From Candidatus Krumholzibacteriota bacterium (lineage in GTDB: Bacteria > Krumholzibacteriota > Krumholzibacteriia > JAJRXK01), in NCBI GenBank assembly GCA_029262065.1, contig JAJDAC010000046.1:1-64000 (forward strand): a stretch of 64,000 nucleotides of DNA, written 5' to 3'. The position numbers were made by a program, and so were the translations under genes. Positions 39,108 to 48,563 of this stretch are shown here, piece after piece (within the stretch, counting starts at the first letter, position 1; every line of letters begins with the position of its first letter). The notes under the pieces were generated by a model. The model saw nothing but the letters and a program-made list of their open reading frames with translations. It searched no databases and was not told where the DNA came from.

Positions 39108-39503
39108 GTGAGCGAGGGCCATTGGCTTGAGCGGGTCAAATCAGCGCTTCGTTCGAGTGACCCCATGAGCTGGGACGTCCTACGCGACTGGTTCCTGGGG
39201 TTGGGTGACAAGTACGGCGTCAATCCGATCGTTTTCGGAACCATTTACGTCGGCGCGATCCCATTCTTCTCACTTTCTTTGGCTTGGCTCATACGTCGTT
39301 TACGGCGTAGGGAATCCATCGTGTTGCCCGCGCTCAGCGCCGCGTTCTTTTTCGTGTCTGCCTACCTGTATCTGGTGGTTGTCGGTCGCAACGTGCCGGC
39401 CTGGGTCTACGTGTTCATAGTTGCGATGCTGGTCGCCGGGGCAGTGTCGGCAGTTCGGAAGGTGCGGACAGGGGTACGTTCCGACGCGGTCGAAGAAAAC
39501 TAA
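39108..39503 (+). CDS. Three-helix inner-membrane protein
   Basis: A 131-residue protein. After an amphipathic start (ERVKSALRSSDPMSWDVLRD) come membrane helices near residues 43-62, 74-91 and 95-113, and a basic C-terminus. WFLGLGDKYGVNPIVFGTIY is a conserved-looking stretch. The start GTG 39108 is uncertain; ATG 39165 would also fit. Family unknown. Confidence 0.65.
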   Translation: MSEGHWLERVKSALRSSDPMSWDVLRDWFLGLGDKYGVNPIVFGTIYVGAIPFFSLSLAWLIRRLRRRESIVLPALSAAFFFVSAYLYLVVVGRNVPAWVYVFIVAMLVAGAVSAVRKVRTGVRSDAVEEN

Positions 39504-39520
39504 AATTAGCAACGACAATA

Positions 39521-39535
39521 GGTTACCCGGGTGAA
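39521..39535 (+). repeat. Dispersed repeat, copy 3
   Basis: GGTTACCCGGGTGAA followed by CTTTTT, preceded by ACGACAATA. It lies between convergent genes. Confidence 0.75.
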
Positions 39536-39597
39536 CTTTTTGGGTCGCCGCACGCTGGATGTGTTTCGCTGAGCAAAGCCCGCATTCGGCGCCGGCT

Positions 39598-40605
39598 CTA
39601 GAACCGGGCGCGTACCGCACCCATGCTGGTGCTTTCCACGGCCACGGGCATGCTGATGAACGTGGGATAGGGGAGATCGCAGCACTGCGAGAAAACGGCC
39701 GTGTATTCGGCGTCGTTCGGCAATCCGGAAGCGAATGCGCCCAACGGCGTGACCTGCGTCGACCCGGGATCTGGTCCAAACCGGAAGCCCAGCGTAGCCA
39801 TGAACACGGTGTTGTCGATCTGAACGGGCGTGGTCCCCGAGAGTTCCAATCGCGTTCCACCGGACGGGATGGGCGAGATCGAACCCGTCCAGTCGGCCGG
39901 AAGATCGTCCAAAACGATGTCATCCAATACCACCACCGTTTCGTCCCAGTCCAAATCAAACGTCAGGCGAGTGAGTTGTGGAATGGTGCAGCCGAATCGC
40001 GTAAACGCAAACCCGGAAAGAGGGACCTCCACTCGGGTGTTGGGTGCCGCTTCCGCGCCGGGAAATCCCACGATGGTCCACGCATTCCCGGGACTGCAAA
40101 AGGAGTCGAGTACTACGCAGTTTCCTGCCGGCAGCGCCAATACCTGGTTCTGGCAGTTGGCGTACGCGGGGGCGGGGGGAGTGACGCTGCTGTCGTTCAG
40201 GGGCTCGAGGCACAGGAATCGACTTCCGCCATCCGGAATGAACAGGGTCAACTTGGCTAGGCGGTACATCCCTGGAAATGGACGACAGCCATCGCCCAGT
40301 CCGACGATGAATTCCGGCGTGGTGCCGATGTTGATCGAGGTGGCGCTGTCGAGTTCGATGCCCACCAGGAAGATCTCTGGGTCGAGATTGATACGGGCTT
40401 CCCACGCCCCCAAGCCGCCAATAGGAACATTCGCGAAAACATATATGTCGACCGGCTGCGAGGGATCGTACGGGAGAAAACTCGAGGTACCCGCCTCGTC
40501 GACGAACAGGCCGATCTGGCCCGGCGCCAGCGGTTGGGCGCTGGTTGGTCCAGCGAAGGCAAGGGTTGAAACCAAAACACAAAAGGTTGCGACAACGCCG
40601 CGCAT
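39598..40605 (-). CDS. Secreted protein with repeated beta-sandwich domains
   Basis: A 335-residue protein from ATG 40605, with AGGAGGATTCGTC before it and a signal peptide (to about Ala25). Two Cys-containing beta-rich halves (IYVFANVPIGGLGAWEARIN, GCTIPQLTRLTFDLDWDETV) resemble cohesin-like or similar sandwich domains. The Cys residues could form disulfides. Function unknown; secreted. Confidence 0.65.
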   Translation of the reverse strand: MRGVVATFCVLVSTLAFAGPTSAQPLAPGQIGLFVDEAGTSSFLPYDPSQPVDIYVFANVPIGGLGAWEARINLDPEIFLVGIELDSATSINIGTTPEFIVGLGDGCRPFPGMYRLAKLTLFIPDGGSRFLCLEPLNDSSVTPPAPAYANCQNQVLALPAGNCVVLDSFCSPGNAWTIVGFPGAEAAPNTRVEVPLSGFAFTRFGCTIPQLTRLTFDLDWDETVVVLDDIVLDDLPADWTGSISPIPSGGTRLELSGTTPVQIDNTVFMATLGFRFGPDPGSTQVTPLGAFASGLPNDAEYTAVFSQCCDLPYPTFISMPVAVESTSMGAVRARF

Positions 40606-40808
40606 GACGAATCCTCCTGGGACCCGAGGGAGGCACTGGAGAACATGCACCTGGGGAGGTGGGTGCGCTGTGACGATCATACCATGGTCTGATGCCGAAG
40701 AGGATTCGGATCACCCGGATCCCTAGCGGTGTATCCTTTTCAGGGGCTTGGACGTATAGCCCCGAAGCACCTTGCCAATCCGAATACAATCTGCACACGG
40801 GGGCGGAA

Positions 40809-42269
40809 ATGAGTTCAAAGCTGGGCCACGTAGGTTGGCTTTCTATTGCACTGGGTTTTCTTGCACCCACCTGGGTCTGGGCAGAATCGGCCCAGTACAC
40901 CGTCATTGTCGATGACCCCCGCGCCAATACGCTGCGCGTGGAGGCCAGTTTTGATCTCGAGAGTGATTTGGTGGGGTTTCAGATCACCCGATCGCCCGAG
41001 TTGGCGAACGGCCAGGCCGACCTCGTGCGCGATCTCCAAGTGCGGCGGGACGGCCAACTACTCCAGATCGACGGTCAGGGTGCGGGCGACTGGAAGGTGG
41101 TTGGAGCCTCGGCCGGCGAGCGGGTCGACGTTGGCTACGAGATCCTGCTGGAGCACGATAAGTACGGGTGGGGACCTGGAATTGACGAAGTAGCCTACCG
41201 AACCGACGAAGGTCTGTTTTTCACCGGATTCTCGCTCTTCGCGATCCCGGGCTACGATATGCCCGAGGGCGCGCACATTCAGTTTCAACTTCCCGACACC
41301 TGGCAGGCTTCGACGCCGTGGCCGAACGAAGACGGTGTGTTTGTCGCTTCCGATTCCGTTCGGTTGCTTCGGAATTGCCTCTTCATGGGAAGCCACAGAA
41401 CGCAGGTTGTCGACCTGGATGGTTTCCGGTTCACGATGGTGCTTGGCGGTGATCTCTGGGATCGGCGCGAATTGTTCGTGGAGGCAATGAAGCCCGTACT
41501 GCCTGCGGCCAAAGCTGCGTTCGGCGGAATGCCGAATGAAACCAATTATCTGGTCGTATTCAATCGAGGCAATCGCGCGGACGGCGGTGCTTTCCTGGCG
41601 AGTTATTCCATGTTGCTCAAGGGGGCCGTGAACGAGGCGAGCAGCGTCATATGGGGTCACGGCGTGGCCCACGAGGTCATTCACTTCTGGAACGGTCACG
41701 CTTTGACGCCCGTGTCGCAGGACGAAGAATGGCTGAAAGAGGGTTTTACCGATTACTTCACCGTTCTGGTGCGCAGCCGGTCGGGTCTGGACGACACCCA
41801 GCACGTGTATCGTAAGGTGGAAAACTGCATGCGGCGCTACGTGATATCCAAACGGGTCCTCCAGTCGCCGTCGACCCTGCAGGAGGCTGGGCACAACAAA
41901 CACAAGGAACGGATGTTGGTCTATGGTGGCGGCATGCTGGTGGGTTTGGCGCTCGACGTTCGTATCCGTCAGGCAACGGACAATGCGCGGGGCATCGACG
42001 AATTCCTGGGCGCCATGTTCGCCGAATTCGGTGGCGGGGAACGCTACACGTTTGACGATGTGGTTCGCATCGCCAGCTCCGTGAGTGGTCAGGATCAGTC
42101 AGAGTTCTTCGCCAGCTTCGTTGCGGGCCATGAGTTCCTCGACCTGGCCCCGTACCTGGGCGCCATCGGGATGCAAGTTGATACGGTCGTGGATGAGTTC
42201 TACCTGAGCGTAAGTCCCGAAGCTACCGAGGAGCAGGAGGCCATGCGAATCGCGATGTTCGGACACTGA
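40809..42269 (+). CDS. M61-type glycyl aminopeptidase-like exported peptidase
   Basis: A 486-residue protein starting at ATG 40809 (signal peptide to about Ala25). The zinc site is HEVIHFWNGH near residue 288, with WLKEGFTDYFTVL supplying the Glu about 19 residues later, as in M1/M61 peptidases. The N-terminal part is a beta-domain (VGYEILLEHDKYGWGPGIDE). No PDZ domain is seen at the C-terminus, which M61 members often carry. A longer frame upstream is unlikely, since it lacks a signal. Predicted to act outside the cytoplasm. Confidence 0.85.
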   Translation: MSSKLGHVGWLSIALGFLAPTWVWAESAQYTVIVDDPRANTLRVEASFDLESDLVGFQITRSPELANGQADLVRDLQVRRDGQLLQIDGQGAGDWKVVGASAGERVDVGYEILLEHDKYGWGPGIDEVAYRTDEGLFFTGFSLFAIPGYDMPEGAHIQFQLPDTWQASTPWPNEDGVFVASDSVRLLRNCLFMGSHRTQVVDLDGFRFTMVLGGDLWDRRELFVEAMKPVLPAAKAAFGGMPNETNYLVVFNRGNRADGGAFLASYSMLLKGAVNEASSVIWGHGVAHEVIHFWNGHALTPVSQDEEWLKEGFTDYFTVLVRSRSGLDDTQHVYRKVENCMRRYVISKRVLQSPSTLQEAGHNKHKERMLVYGGGMLVGLALDVRIRQATDNARGIDEFLGAMFAEFGGGERYTFDDVVRIASSVSGQDQSEFFASFVAGHEFLDLAPYLGAIGMQVDTVVDEFYLSVSPEATEEQEAMRIAMFGH

Positions 42270-42369
42270 CTGTGGGCTCCGAGTAGACGCCGGTAACAAA
42301 CTGGCCTTAAGCTTCGCTGGAAAGCGCAGGAGATGTGGTTTCTTTCCAGATCCTCGGTTCACCGAGGCG

Positions 42370-42675
42370 TTGATAGGGGCAAAGTTGGGACCGAATGAGC
42401 TTGAGCTGTACCGTCGATGTGACGAGATCCTTCACTACGTTTGGGATCCCATTGAGGTAGCCGACGTACCTGAGGCTCGCGACGAGTACCTCGACTACCT
42501 TCCCCGATTACTGCGAAATCTGTTGGATGGCGACGGGGAAGACGAGGTGGCCGCATATCTGATCAACCTCGAAGAGGAAGCCATGGGATTGGACACGAAC
42601 GGCTCGAAAGCGCGGAGTGCGGCCGAACTGTTGGTGCGGTGGCGCGACCATATCGGGACGATGGAGCTGGATTAG
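42370..42675 (+). CDS. Small acidic hypothetical protein
   Basis: A 101-residue acidic helical protein starting at TTG 42370. Pattern LGPNELELYRRCDEILHYVW, then DVPEARDEYLDYLPRLLRNL and GLDTNGSKARSAAELLVRWR is recognisable from small proteins of unknown function in many bacteria. No catalytic residues assigned. Confidence 0.65.
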   Translation: MIGAKLGPNELELYRRCDEILHYVWDPIEVADVPEARDEYLDYLPRLLRNLLDGDGEDEVAAYLINLEEEAMGLDTNGSKARSAAELLVRWRDHIGTMELD

Positions 42676-42699
42676 TTGTCGAGCGGGGAGAGTCGACCC

Positions 42700-42757
42700 G
42701 GGAGGTCCGTCCAGGGCCCCCGTCCAGAAGCCTCCTGTCCAATAGCCCCCAACCCAT
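42700..42757. repeat. GTCCAGAAGCCTCC-like degenerate repeat
   Basis: Three units, GTCCAGGGCCCCC, GTCCAGAAGCCTCC and GTCCAATAGCCCCC, in the convergent gap after the acidic small gene. Confidence 0.65.
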
Positions 42758-42764
42758 TGCCTAA

Positions 42765-43088
42765 CTATGAGCGGGAGCCGCGACGCGGGAACGCGAGAAG
42801 CATGATCGAGGTTTCGAAGATTTCTTCGGCCAGGAAGACCACGCCAAACAGCAACCATGGGGCGCTGAATCGCCACAGGCCCACCGCGAAACACACGAAG
42901 CCAATGGCCAGGATGCCACTGCGGATGCCCTGGATGAGCCAGCGACTCTGGTCGTCGTGTCCGGGACTCTTGAGGGCGCGAGCGCACAGTCTCCAGCTGC
43001 GAACATCCAACCAGAGCGCGATGGGCACGCACGCCACGGCCAGGATGAATGGAAGTGGCCCGGGCAGGATTCTCGCCAGCATCTCCAT
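42765..43088 (-). CDS. Small membrane protein
   Basis: A 107-residue protein with hydrophobic segments near residues 8-26, 50-68 and 75-98 and a basic end (FPRRGSRS). The start MEMLARILPG at 43088 follows a leader; a longer form is possible. Family unknown. Confidence 0.6.
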   Translation of the reverse strand: MEMLARILPGPLPFILAVACVPIALWLDVRSWRLCARALKSPGHDDQSRWLIQGIRSGILAIGFVCFAVGLWRFSAPWLLFGVVFLAEEIFETSIMLLAFPRRGSRS

Positions 43089-43132
43089 ACACCAAGTATA
43101 GAAAAAGCCGGCGAGCATCGCTCAGCCGCTTT

Positions 43133-44407
43133 CTACTGTTGGCCGATGATAACGGTTCCGCCCTGACTGCGTAGGACGTATGGCTTGATGACCGAGATGC
43201 CCTCGTCGTAGCTTCCCGGCGCGATGAAGACCGTTCCGCCCTGATAGACTGCGCTGATTCCTTCGAAAACCGTGTTGAACGGGCTACCTATGCTACCCAC
43301 TTCCACGCCCGTGGTATTGGCCTTGTCGACCCACACGTTGCTCAGATTCCGCAGATCCCAACCCAGGTCCTGCAGAATACCCAGCGTGACCTCCCCCGGG
43401 TGATGGATTACTTCGCCATCGTTGAGGGAGAAGGTCATGAGCGCGTCGTCGGTGTTGTTGAAGACCTCACCCAGGTGCGAGTAGCTCGAGCCCGGGTTCC
43501 AGGTGCCGGGCGCGTACAGTTCCGGCGGAGTGAATCCATTGAGAATGTTCGCGGTGGGACCATCGAAGAAAATGTCGTCCCCAGTCAGTTGGTTGCCCAA
43601 CGCCGTGGAATTGTTTACAAAGCTCAGCACCGCGGTGCCTCCGCCGTTCTCCGTGAAGCGGTCGTAGATTCCGGGGTTGGCACCCGCCGTCCCCCAACAT
43701 CCAACTCCAGCGGTGCCCGTGCACTCGGCCAGGTTGGTCGTACCGTTGTTGACGCCGTCGTCAACGCGCATCTGACCGGAAAACCCCAGTCCGTGCGCGA
43801 TCTCGTGCAGCACCACAGTTACGAAGTTGGGTTGGTCCTCGGATCCTTGTGCGCCCGTACCCAGGAACCAGTCGAAGTTGCTATTGAAGTTGATGAAGAT
43901 CTCGGCGCCGGTGCCGTTGACGTCGGATCCCGCCAACTGGTTGGCCAAAGACGCGGAGTACCAGGTGTTGGCCTGTGGCGCGTTCGTAAAGTTCCGAACG
44001 ATGGACGACGCGGTACTACCAAGGGTTGTGGCAGCGAGGTTGTTCACCCAGCAGGCGTCGATTTCAATGTTCTGATCGCCGTTCAGAATGGATTCCCAGA
44101 TATCCACGGCCATCTGGAACGCCGTCTGAGCGTCGTTGGTCCAAGCGACGCCGCCGTTGCAGGTGGAGGGGTTGTAGTTGACCGTGATGGTAGCGGTCTT
44201 GGGCCAAGCTTCCTCGCCGTACCACGTGGGTGGCGGGACGTAACGCGGATTTGGCCGCGTATCTCTGATCAGGCCGTGACCTGTGGTCGTCCGACCGATT
44301 TCAGCGGACGCGGCCGGTCGGCTGGTCAGGATCAGGGTCGTGACCAGCAGCAGGGTCGTAACCAGCAGGAGGCCAGTTCTATGGGTTATGTGGGCGAAAT
44401 GGGCCAT
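43133..44407 (-). CDS. Secreted metzincin-like zinc protease with beta-helix tail
   Basis: A 424-residue protein with a signal peptide (to about Ala35) whose repeated LLLVTT comes from a DNA repeat at 44322-44372. The zinc motif is VVLHEIAHGLGFSGQM near residue 200 (HExxHxxGxxG). A short beta-helix tail follows (SPFNTVFEGISAVYQGGTVF, IAPGSYDEGISVIKPYVL). The combination is seen in secreted peptidases of environmental bacteria. The PA-like inserted region from 215 to 300 is Gly/Asn-rich. Secretion route unknown. Confidence 0.85.
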   Translation of the reverse strand: MAHFAHITHRTGLLLVTTLLLVTTLILTSRPAASAEIGRTTTGHGLIRDTRPNPRYVPPPTWYGEEAWPKTATITVNYNPSTCNGGVAWTNDAQTAFQMAVDIWESILNGDQNIEIDACWVNNLAATTLGSTASSIVRNFTNAPQANTWYSASLANQLAGSDVNGTGAEIFINFNSNFDWFLGTGAQGSEDQPNFVTVVLHEIAHGLGFSGQMRVDDGVNNGTTNLAECTGTAGVGCWGTAGANPGIYDRFTENGGGTAVLSFVNNSTALGNQLTGDDIFFDGPTANILNGFTPPELYAPGTWNPGSSYSHLGEVFNNTDDALMTFSLNDGEVIHHPGEVTLGILQDLGWDLRNLSNVWVDKANTTGVEVGSIGSPFNTVFEGISAVYQGGTVFIAPGSYDEGISVIKPYVLRSQGGTVIIGQQ

Positions 44408-44605
44408 CAGAGTGTCTCCCGGGAAGCGAAACCGGGGGTATCCCGGCCTCTATATAAGGAAGACGAGATCCAACACGGAATCCGGACAGTGATCCTGCGA
44501 TATTCTCTGGCGCCAGATCAGACTTGCGATCCGGGCATCGTATGAGAAGCTCGCCCCGGGAATGTCCCTCGGATCCAAGGTTCAGCCAAAAATGGGGTCT
44601 CTTTG

Positions 44606-45331
44606 ATGACTGGCGACACGCACCTCAAGGATGATAATTCGCTGATAATCTCATATCTCACGCTCAGACGGTCCATTGGATACATGGGCCTGCTGCTGCC
44701 GGTGGTGCTGTGGTTCCTTGCCCGGGCGCTTTTCAGCACGGGCCTGCAGCCGTCGCTGAGCGCGTACTACCATACCGATGTGAGAAGCGTATTCGTGGGT
44801 ACGCTCTGCGTGCTCGGGGCCTTTCTCGTTTCGTACAAGGGCTACGAAAAGCGTCCGAGTGACCAGTGCAAAACCGCGCTGGACGAGGTGCGGCGACGCG
44901 TTACCGACAACTCCGCGACGAATCTGGCCGGTATTTGCGCCGTGGGCCTGGCGATGTTTCCTACCGCACCAACGCTGGCGAGCTCCGGTGATGTGCTATC
45001 CCAGGCCGCGAAGAACGCATCCGCGGCTCATCTTGCCTTCACGGCCGTGTTCTTCCTGGCCCTGGTCTACATGTCGGCATTCATGTTTACCATGACCGAG
45101 CCCGGTACTTCGCCGCACGGTGACAAGGTCAATCGCAATCGAATCTACCGGATCTGCGCCGCCATCATGGTGCTGTGCCTGCTGCTCATCGTTTACGTCA
45201 AATGGCGCCACCTGGATACGTTTCTGGGTATGACGCGGCCGGTTTTCTATCTCGAGGCCGGTGCAATCATTGCCTTTGGTGTTTCATGGCTGGTCAAGGG
45301 CGATACACTTGGGTTCCTGAGTGACGAATAG
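44606..45331 (+). CDS. Six-helix membrane protein
   Basis: A 241-residue protein with six probable membrane helices (about 23-43, 60-80, 108-125, 140-160, 180-200, 210-230). A conserved-looking segment is LQPSLSAYYHTDVRSVFVGT, with Tyr/His in the first loop. Start ATG 44606. No transporter family I can name. Confidence 0.7.
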   Translation: MTGDTHLKDDNSLIISYLTLRRSIGYMGLLLPVVLWFLARALFSTGLQPSLSAYYHTDVRSVFVGTLCVLGAFLVSYKGYEKRPSDQCKTALDEVRRRVTDNSATNLAGICAVGLAMFPTAPTLASSGDVLSQAAKNASAAHLAFTAVFFLALVYMSAFMFTMTEPGTSPHGDKVNRNRIYRICAAIMVLCLLLIVYVKWRHLDTFLGMTRPVFYLEAGAIIAFGVSWLVKGDTLGFLSDE

Positions 45332-45403
45332 GGAGGGGGTCATCGACAAAGGGTTGGCGGACTGCCTTCAGTCCAAGGGCTTGACTCATAGGAGAGTGTC
45401 GAA

Positions 45404-45607
45404 TTGATTCCAGGATTGTTCCTTCCATCGGCGCTGGCACTGGCCTTTGCTCTTGTCATGGGTGCTGAAAGTTTGCACGCGTACGATCAACGGGCGAAGG
45501 CCGCCTTCGGCGCTGGCCACAAGTACTGGTTCCTGGAGAAGTTGCGGGGACGAGAAGATGTGGATCTGGTTGATCTGCGGCCTTACTTGCCGGGCGGCGA
45601 TCGGTGA
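45404..45607 (+). CDS. Small protein with N-terminal anchor
   Basis: A 67-residue protein from TTG 45404 with a hydrophobic start (LFLPSALALAFALVMGAESL) and a charged end. AGGAGAGTG lies before it. The stop overlaps the GNAT start (GTGA, 4 nt). Function unknown. Confidence 0.5.
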   Translation: MIPGLFLPSALALAFALVMGAESLHAYDQRAKAAFGAGHKYWFLEKLRGREDVDLVDLRPYLPGGDR

Positions 45608-46068
45608 CATCACTTGTGCGACTGCGCGACGTCCTTGAAAGTGACCTGCCGGTGTTTTTCGATCACCAGCGGGATCCGCAGGCCAACCGGGTCGCGTCTT
45701 TCCCGCCGCGTTCGTGGGATGCCTTCATGACGCATTGGCGCGAGAAGATCTTTGGTGACGAGCTTGTCATCAAGCAGACGATTCTGTGTGGCGATCAGGT
45801 AGCTGGGAATATCGTGTGCTTTCGGGATTCGGATCGTTGGCTGGTGGGTTACTGGATTGGTCGGGAATTCTGGGGTCAGGGCGTCGCCACGCTCGCACTT
45901 GCTACATTTCTTGATCAGATATCGATGCGCCCGCTCGAGGCGTACGTCGCGGCTGACAACATCGGATCGATTCGCGTGCTGCAGAAAAATGGTTTCGCCG
46001 AAGTGGCTTCCGGCGGTCTGGCTTCAGAAAGGGCCGCAGTCGAAGAGCTTCAGTTCCGGTTGAACTGA
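45604..46068 (+). CDS. GNAT family N-acetyltransferase (RimJ/RimL type)
   Basis: A 154-residue protein: VRLRDVLESDLPVFFDHQRD, then REFWGQGVATLALATFLDQI (CoA loop) and AADNIGSIRVLQKNGFAEVA (Asn/Ser/GF end). It starts at GTG 45604, coupled to the upstream small gene. Substrate unknown. Confidence 0.88.
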   Translation: MTSLVRLRDVLESDLPVFFDHQRDPQANRVASFPPRSWDAFMTHWREKIFGDELVIKQTILCGDQVAGNIVCFRDSDRWLVGYWIGREFWGQGVATLALATFLDQISMRPLEAYVAADNIGSIRVLQKNGFAEVASGGLASERAAVEELQFRLN

Positions 46069-46105
46069 GGCTGCGCCGCGCCTCGGCCAGGGAGAGAGAC
46101 CCATC

Positions 46106-46633
46106 ATGAACGTTCTTGCGCAGCTGGACCTCTTCAACGGCAAGAATATCGAGCCGCTGGAACAACTGGCAACGGCTTCGGATCGGTCTCCGGCGACGAT
46201 CAATCACCTGTGTGACGGAGCCGCGTTGGCCGAAGTCCGCTATCAGGTGGGGGCGACGTGGATTCTGAAGCGGTTCCATGACGAGGGTCTGTCGTATTCG
46301 GACTTGCAGGCGCGCCGCTTGGTGGCGTTGCTTCTGGGTGTCGCGGCCTGGGAGGCGAAGCTTCACTTGCTGCAAGTGCTCCCCGCGCTGGCGGTCGCGC
46401 GCGAACAGGCCGCCGATCTTCAGGAAGCGCTGGAGTTGAATCTGGATCATGACAACAAGTTCGTGCGGGCGTGGTCGTACAACGGCCTTGCGGTGCTGGC
46501 GAACCAGCATGCGGAATATCGTTCGGAAGTGAACGAGCTACTGGCCCGCGCCTACCAGGCCGAGGCGGCCTCGGTGAAAGCCAGAATAAGAAACGTACTG
46601 AAGACCATGAAGTGGACTACGACACCCCGATGA
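46106..46633 (+). CDS. HEAT-like helical protein
   Basis: A 175-residue, nearly all-helical protein with two or three alpha-alpha pairs (ARRLVALLLGVAAWEAKLHL, FVRAWSYNGLAVLANQHAEY, VNELLARAYQAEAASVKARI). It resembles HEAT-like domain proteins of unknown role. Located directly after a GNAT gene. Confidence 0.6.
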   Translation: MNVLAQLDLFNGKNIEPLEQLATASDRSPATINHLCDGAALAEVRYQVGATWILKRFHDEGLSYSDLQARRLVALLLGVAAWEAKLHLLQVLPALAVAREQAADLQEALELNLDHDNKFVRAWSYNGLAVLANQHAEYRSEVNELLARAYQAEAASVKARIRNVLKTMKWTTTPR

Positions 46634-46652
46634 CCCCGCGCAAGTTGTCGTC

Positions 46653-47519
46653 TCAGAAGTCGGAAAAGAGACGGAGGTTGGGCCAGTCAGTCCTTACGGC
46701 CTTTTCCATCTCGGTGTCACGTTCGGGATACAGGTGCATGGCGATGTTGCTTTTCGCGCCGATCAGACTGTGGACGATTCGCATTCCGCTGGAATACGAC
46801 ACGAACCACGCGGGGACAAGAGCCAGGTCGATGTTCTCGTCGGGCAGGCCTAGCCCTTCGTAGTCTCGCGGTTCGGTGCTGGCGTCGCCGAAGTGGATCA
46901 CCTTCACGCCGTCGATCTCGACCATTATCGCCACGTTCTCGGTGACATCGCGATTGCTGCCGGCGTGCGGAACGTCGTAGAACGTCACGATCATCCCTTG
47001 GTGTTCCAGCGTTTGAGTGCCGGTCTCACGCGGGCTGAATCCGTGCGCGCGGTCGGCCACGTCGGCCCATCCGGGAAAATCGATCCTCAGCCGATCAGCC
47101 GCCTGGCCCGTCCCCGCAAAGACTGCATTGGGATTGGCCGCTAGATGTTCGCCGACGATCTGAGCATTGAAGTGGTCGAAGTGGTGATGCGTCGTCAGAA
47201 CGATGTCCACGTCGCGCCACTTGCCCTTGCCCGTGCGCACGAGCTGTCGCTCTTCCTCCGGCAAGTTCGTGTAGTGGAAGTTTCCGCGCTGGGTGCCGTC
47301 GAAGAAGCCATCGATTACCGCGATTGTATCGCCAGACTCGATCAGGACTCCCGCGTTGGCCAGCCACCGTACGAGGACCGGCCCGGCGTCCCCGTCGAGA
47401 CTGACCTCCGTGGTGTATTCCTGGGCAACGGCTTGGTTTGAAGCGAGGCAGGCGACCGCAAGCAGCAGTGCCGCGACAGGCGAGGGTGATGGTAGGGCCC
47501 GAAATATGGTGGAGTGCAT
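46653..47519 (-). CDS. Exported metallo-beta-lactamase-fold hydrolase
   Basis: A 288-residue protein starting at ATG 47519 (signal peptide to about Ala30). The metal motif is VLTTHHHFDHFNAQ near residue 105 (HxHxDH type) with later AGSNRDVTEN, HFGDAS and the end MHLYPERD. It is an MBL-fold phosphohydrolase or lactonase relative; sequence details do not point to a true beta-lactamase. Exported to the periplasm. Confidence 0.85.
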   Translation of the reverse strand: MHSTIFRALPSPSPVAALLLAVACLASNQAVAQEYTTEVSLDGDAGPVLVRWLANAGVLIESGDTIAVIDGFFDGTQRGNFHYTNLPEEERQLVRTGKGKWRDVDIVLTTHHHFDHFNAQIVGEHLAANPNAVFAGTGQAADRLRIDFPGWADVADRAHGFSPRETGTQTLEHQGMIVTFYDVPHAGSNRDVTENVAIMVEIDGVKVIHFGDASTEPRDYEGLGLPDENIDLALVPAWFVSYSSGMRIVHSLIGAKSNIAMHLYPERDTEMEKAVRTDWPNLRLFSDF

Positions 47520-47634
47520 GGGTTCCCTTGTTCCCGAGGGCAGGTCGACCGTGAGTGGATGCTCCAGAGTACGGGTCGTCAAGGTCGGAAGTTGCGCACC
47601 GGTACGAGTGTTCCGTTACAATACTGGGTTTCCG

Positions 47635-47667
47635 AAGTAAAGATGCGAATGAAGAGTAGAGATGCGA
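47635..47667. repeat. Direct repeat AGTAAAGATGCGAA/AGTAGAGATGCGAA
   Basis: Two 14-bp copies, 19 bp apart, one mismatch, just before the APH-type gene. The second copy contains a possible alternative ATG (47662). Confidence 0.6.
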
Positions 47668-47679
47668 AGGATCCGAAGC

Positions 47680-48555
47680 ATGCACGCATTGATTCCCGAC
47701 GCCGAAATAGATACCGATCCGGACCTGGTGCGGGCTCTCTTGCGCGAACAACACCCGGACCTGGCAGATGAGCCATTGAACCTTCTGGGTAGCGGGTGGG
47801 ACAACGATACCTACCGGCTTGGGCAGGATCTGGCCGTGCGTCTGCCGCGACGCGAGTTGGCCGCCGAGCTCATTCTGGTCGAACAGAAGTGGCTTCCTGT
47901 CGTTGCCGCGCGTATTGAGGTACGGACGTCGGCGCCGGTACGAGTGGGGCGCCCGAACGCATCATACCCGTGGCACTGGAGCGTCGTGCCGTGGATACCG
48001 GGCGAGTCGGCCGATCTCCAGCCACTGGCGCTGAGCGAGGCGTCTCGGTTGGCTCATATCCTTCGCAGCCTGCACATCGATGCACCGTCGGAGGCCCCGT
48101 TCAATCCGCGCAGGGGAGTGCCGCTGGTCGAACGCGAGGAAGTTCTTCAACCACAGCTCGATGCGCTCGATCATCTGGACTCCGCGCGCGTGGACCAACT
48201 TCGGACGATCTGGCGCAACGGTGTTAATGCTCCAGCGGCCAGGCACACGGTCTGGATCCACGGCGATCTTCATCCGCGTAACGTGGTGGTTCGCGAGGGT
48301 CGGCTCGCGGCCTTGATCGACTGGGGTGACATGACGGCCGGCGATCGCGCGAATGATCTGGCGTGTGCATGGATGCTGTGGACATCGGGCGAAGCCCGCG
48401 CTGAGTTCTTCCGTGTCTACGGCGCAGCGCCGCCGGCCATATCCAGGGCTCGTGCCTGGGCGATCTTCTTCGGCGCGATCCTGTCGAGAAGCGGTGAAGC
48501 AGGACACGAGGCCATGGGTGTGAGAATCCTGGAGACGCTGCTAGCGGAGAGCTGA
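47680..48555 (+). CDS. APH family phosphotransferase (aminoglycoside phosphotransferase-like)
   Basis: A 291-residue kinase-like protein: DEPLNLLGSGWDNDTYRLG (nucleotide loop), then WIHGDLHPRNVVVREGRLAA (catalytic Asp) and ALIDWGDMTAGDRANDLACA (DxG-type). MHALIPDAEIDTDPDLV at 47680 is the family-like start. The APH superfamily includes kinases for many small molecules; aminoglycosides need not be the substrate. Single gene between repeats. Confidence 0.88.
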   Translation: MHALIPDAEIDTDPDLVRALLREQHPDLADEPLNLLGSGWDNDTYRLGQDLAVRLPRRELAAELILVEQKWLPVVAARIEVRTSAPVRVGRPNASYPWHWSVVPWIPGESADLQPLALSEASRLAHILRSLHIDAPSEAPFNPRRGVPLVEREEVLQPQLDALDHLDSARVDQLRTIWRNGVNAPAARHTVWIHGDLHPRNVVVREGRLAALIDWGDMTAGDRANDLACAWMLWTSGEARAEFFRVYGAAPPAISRARAWAIFFGAILSRSGEAGHEAMGVRILETLLAES

Positions 48556-48563
48556 ACCCGCGA

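Noticed and set aside
43400-44545. A 381-codon plus-strand frame
   Set aside because: Antisense to the metzincin gene with a clear HExxHxxGxxG motif and signal peptide.
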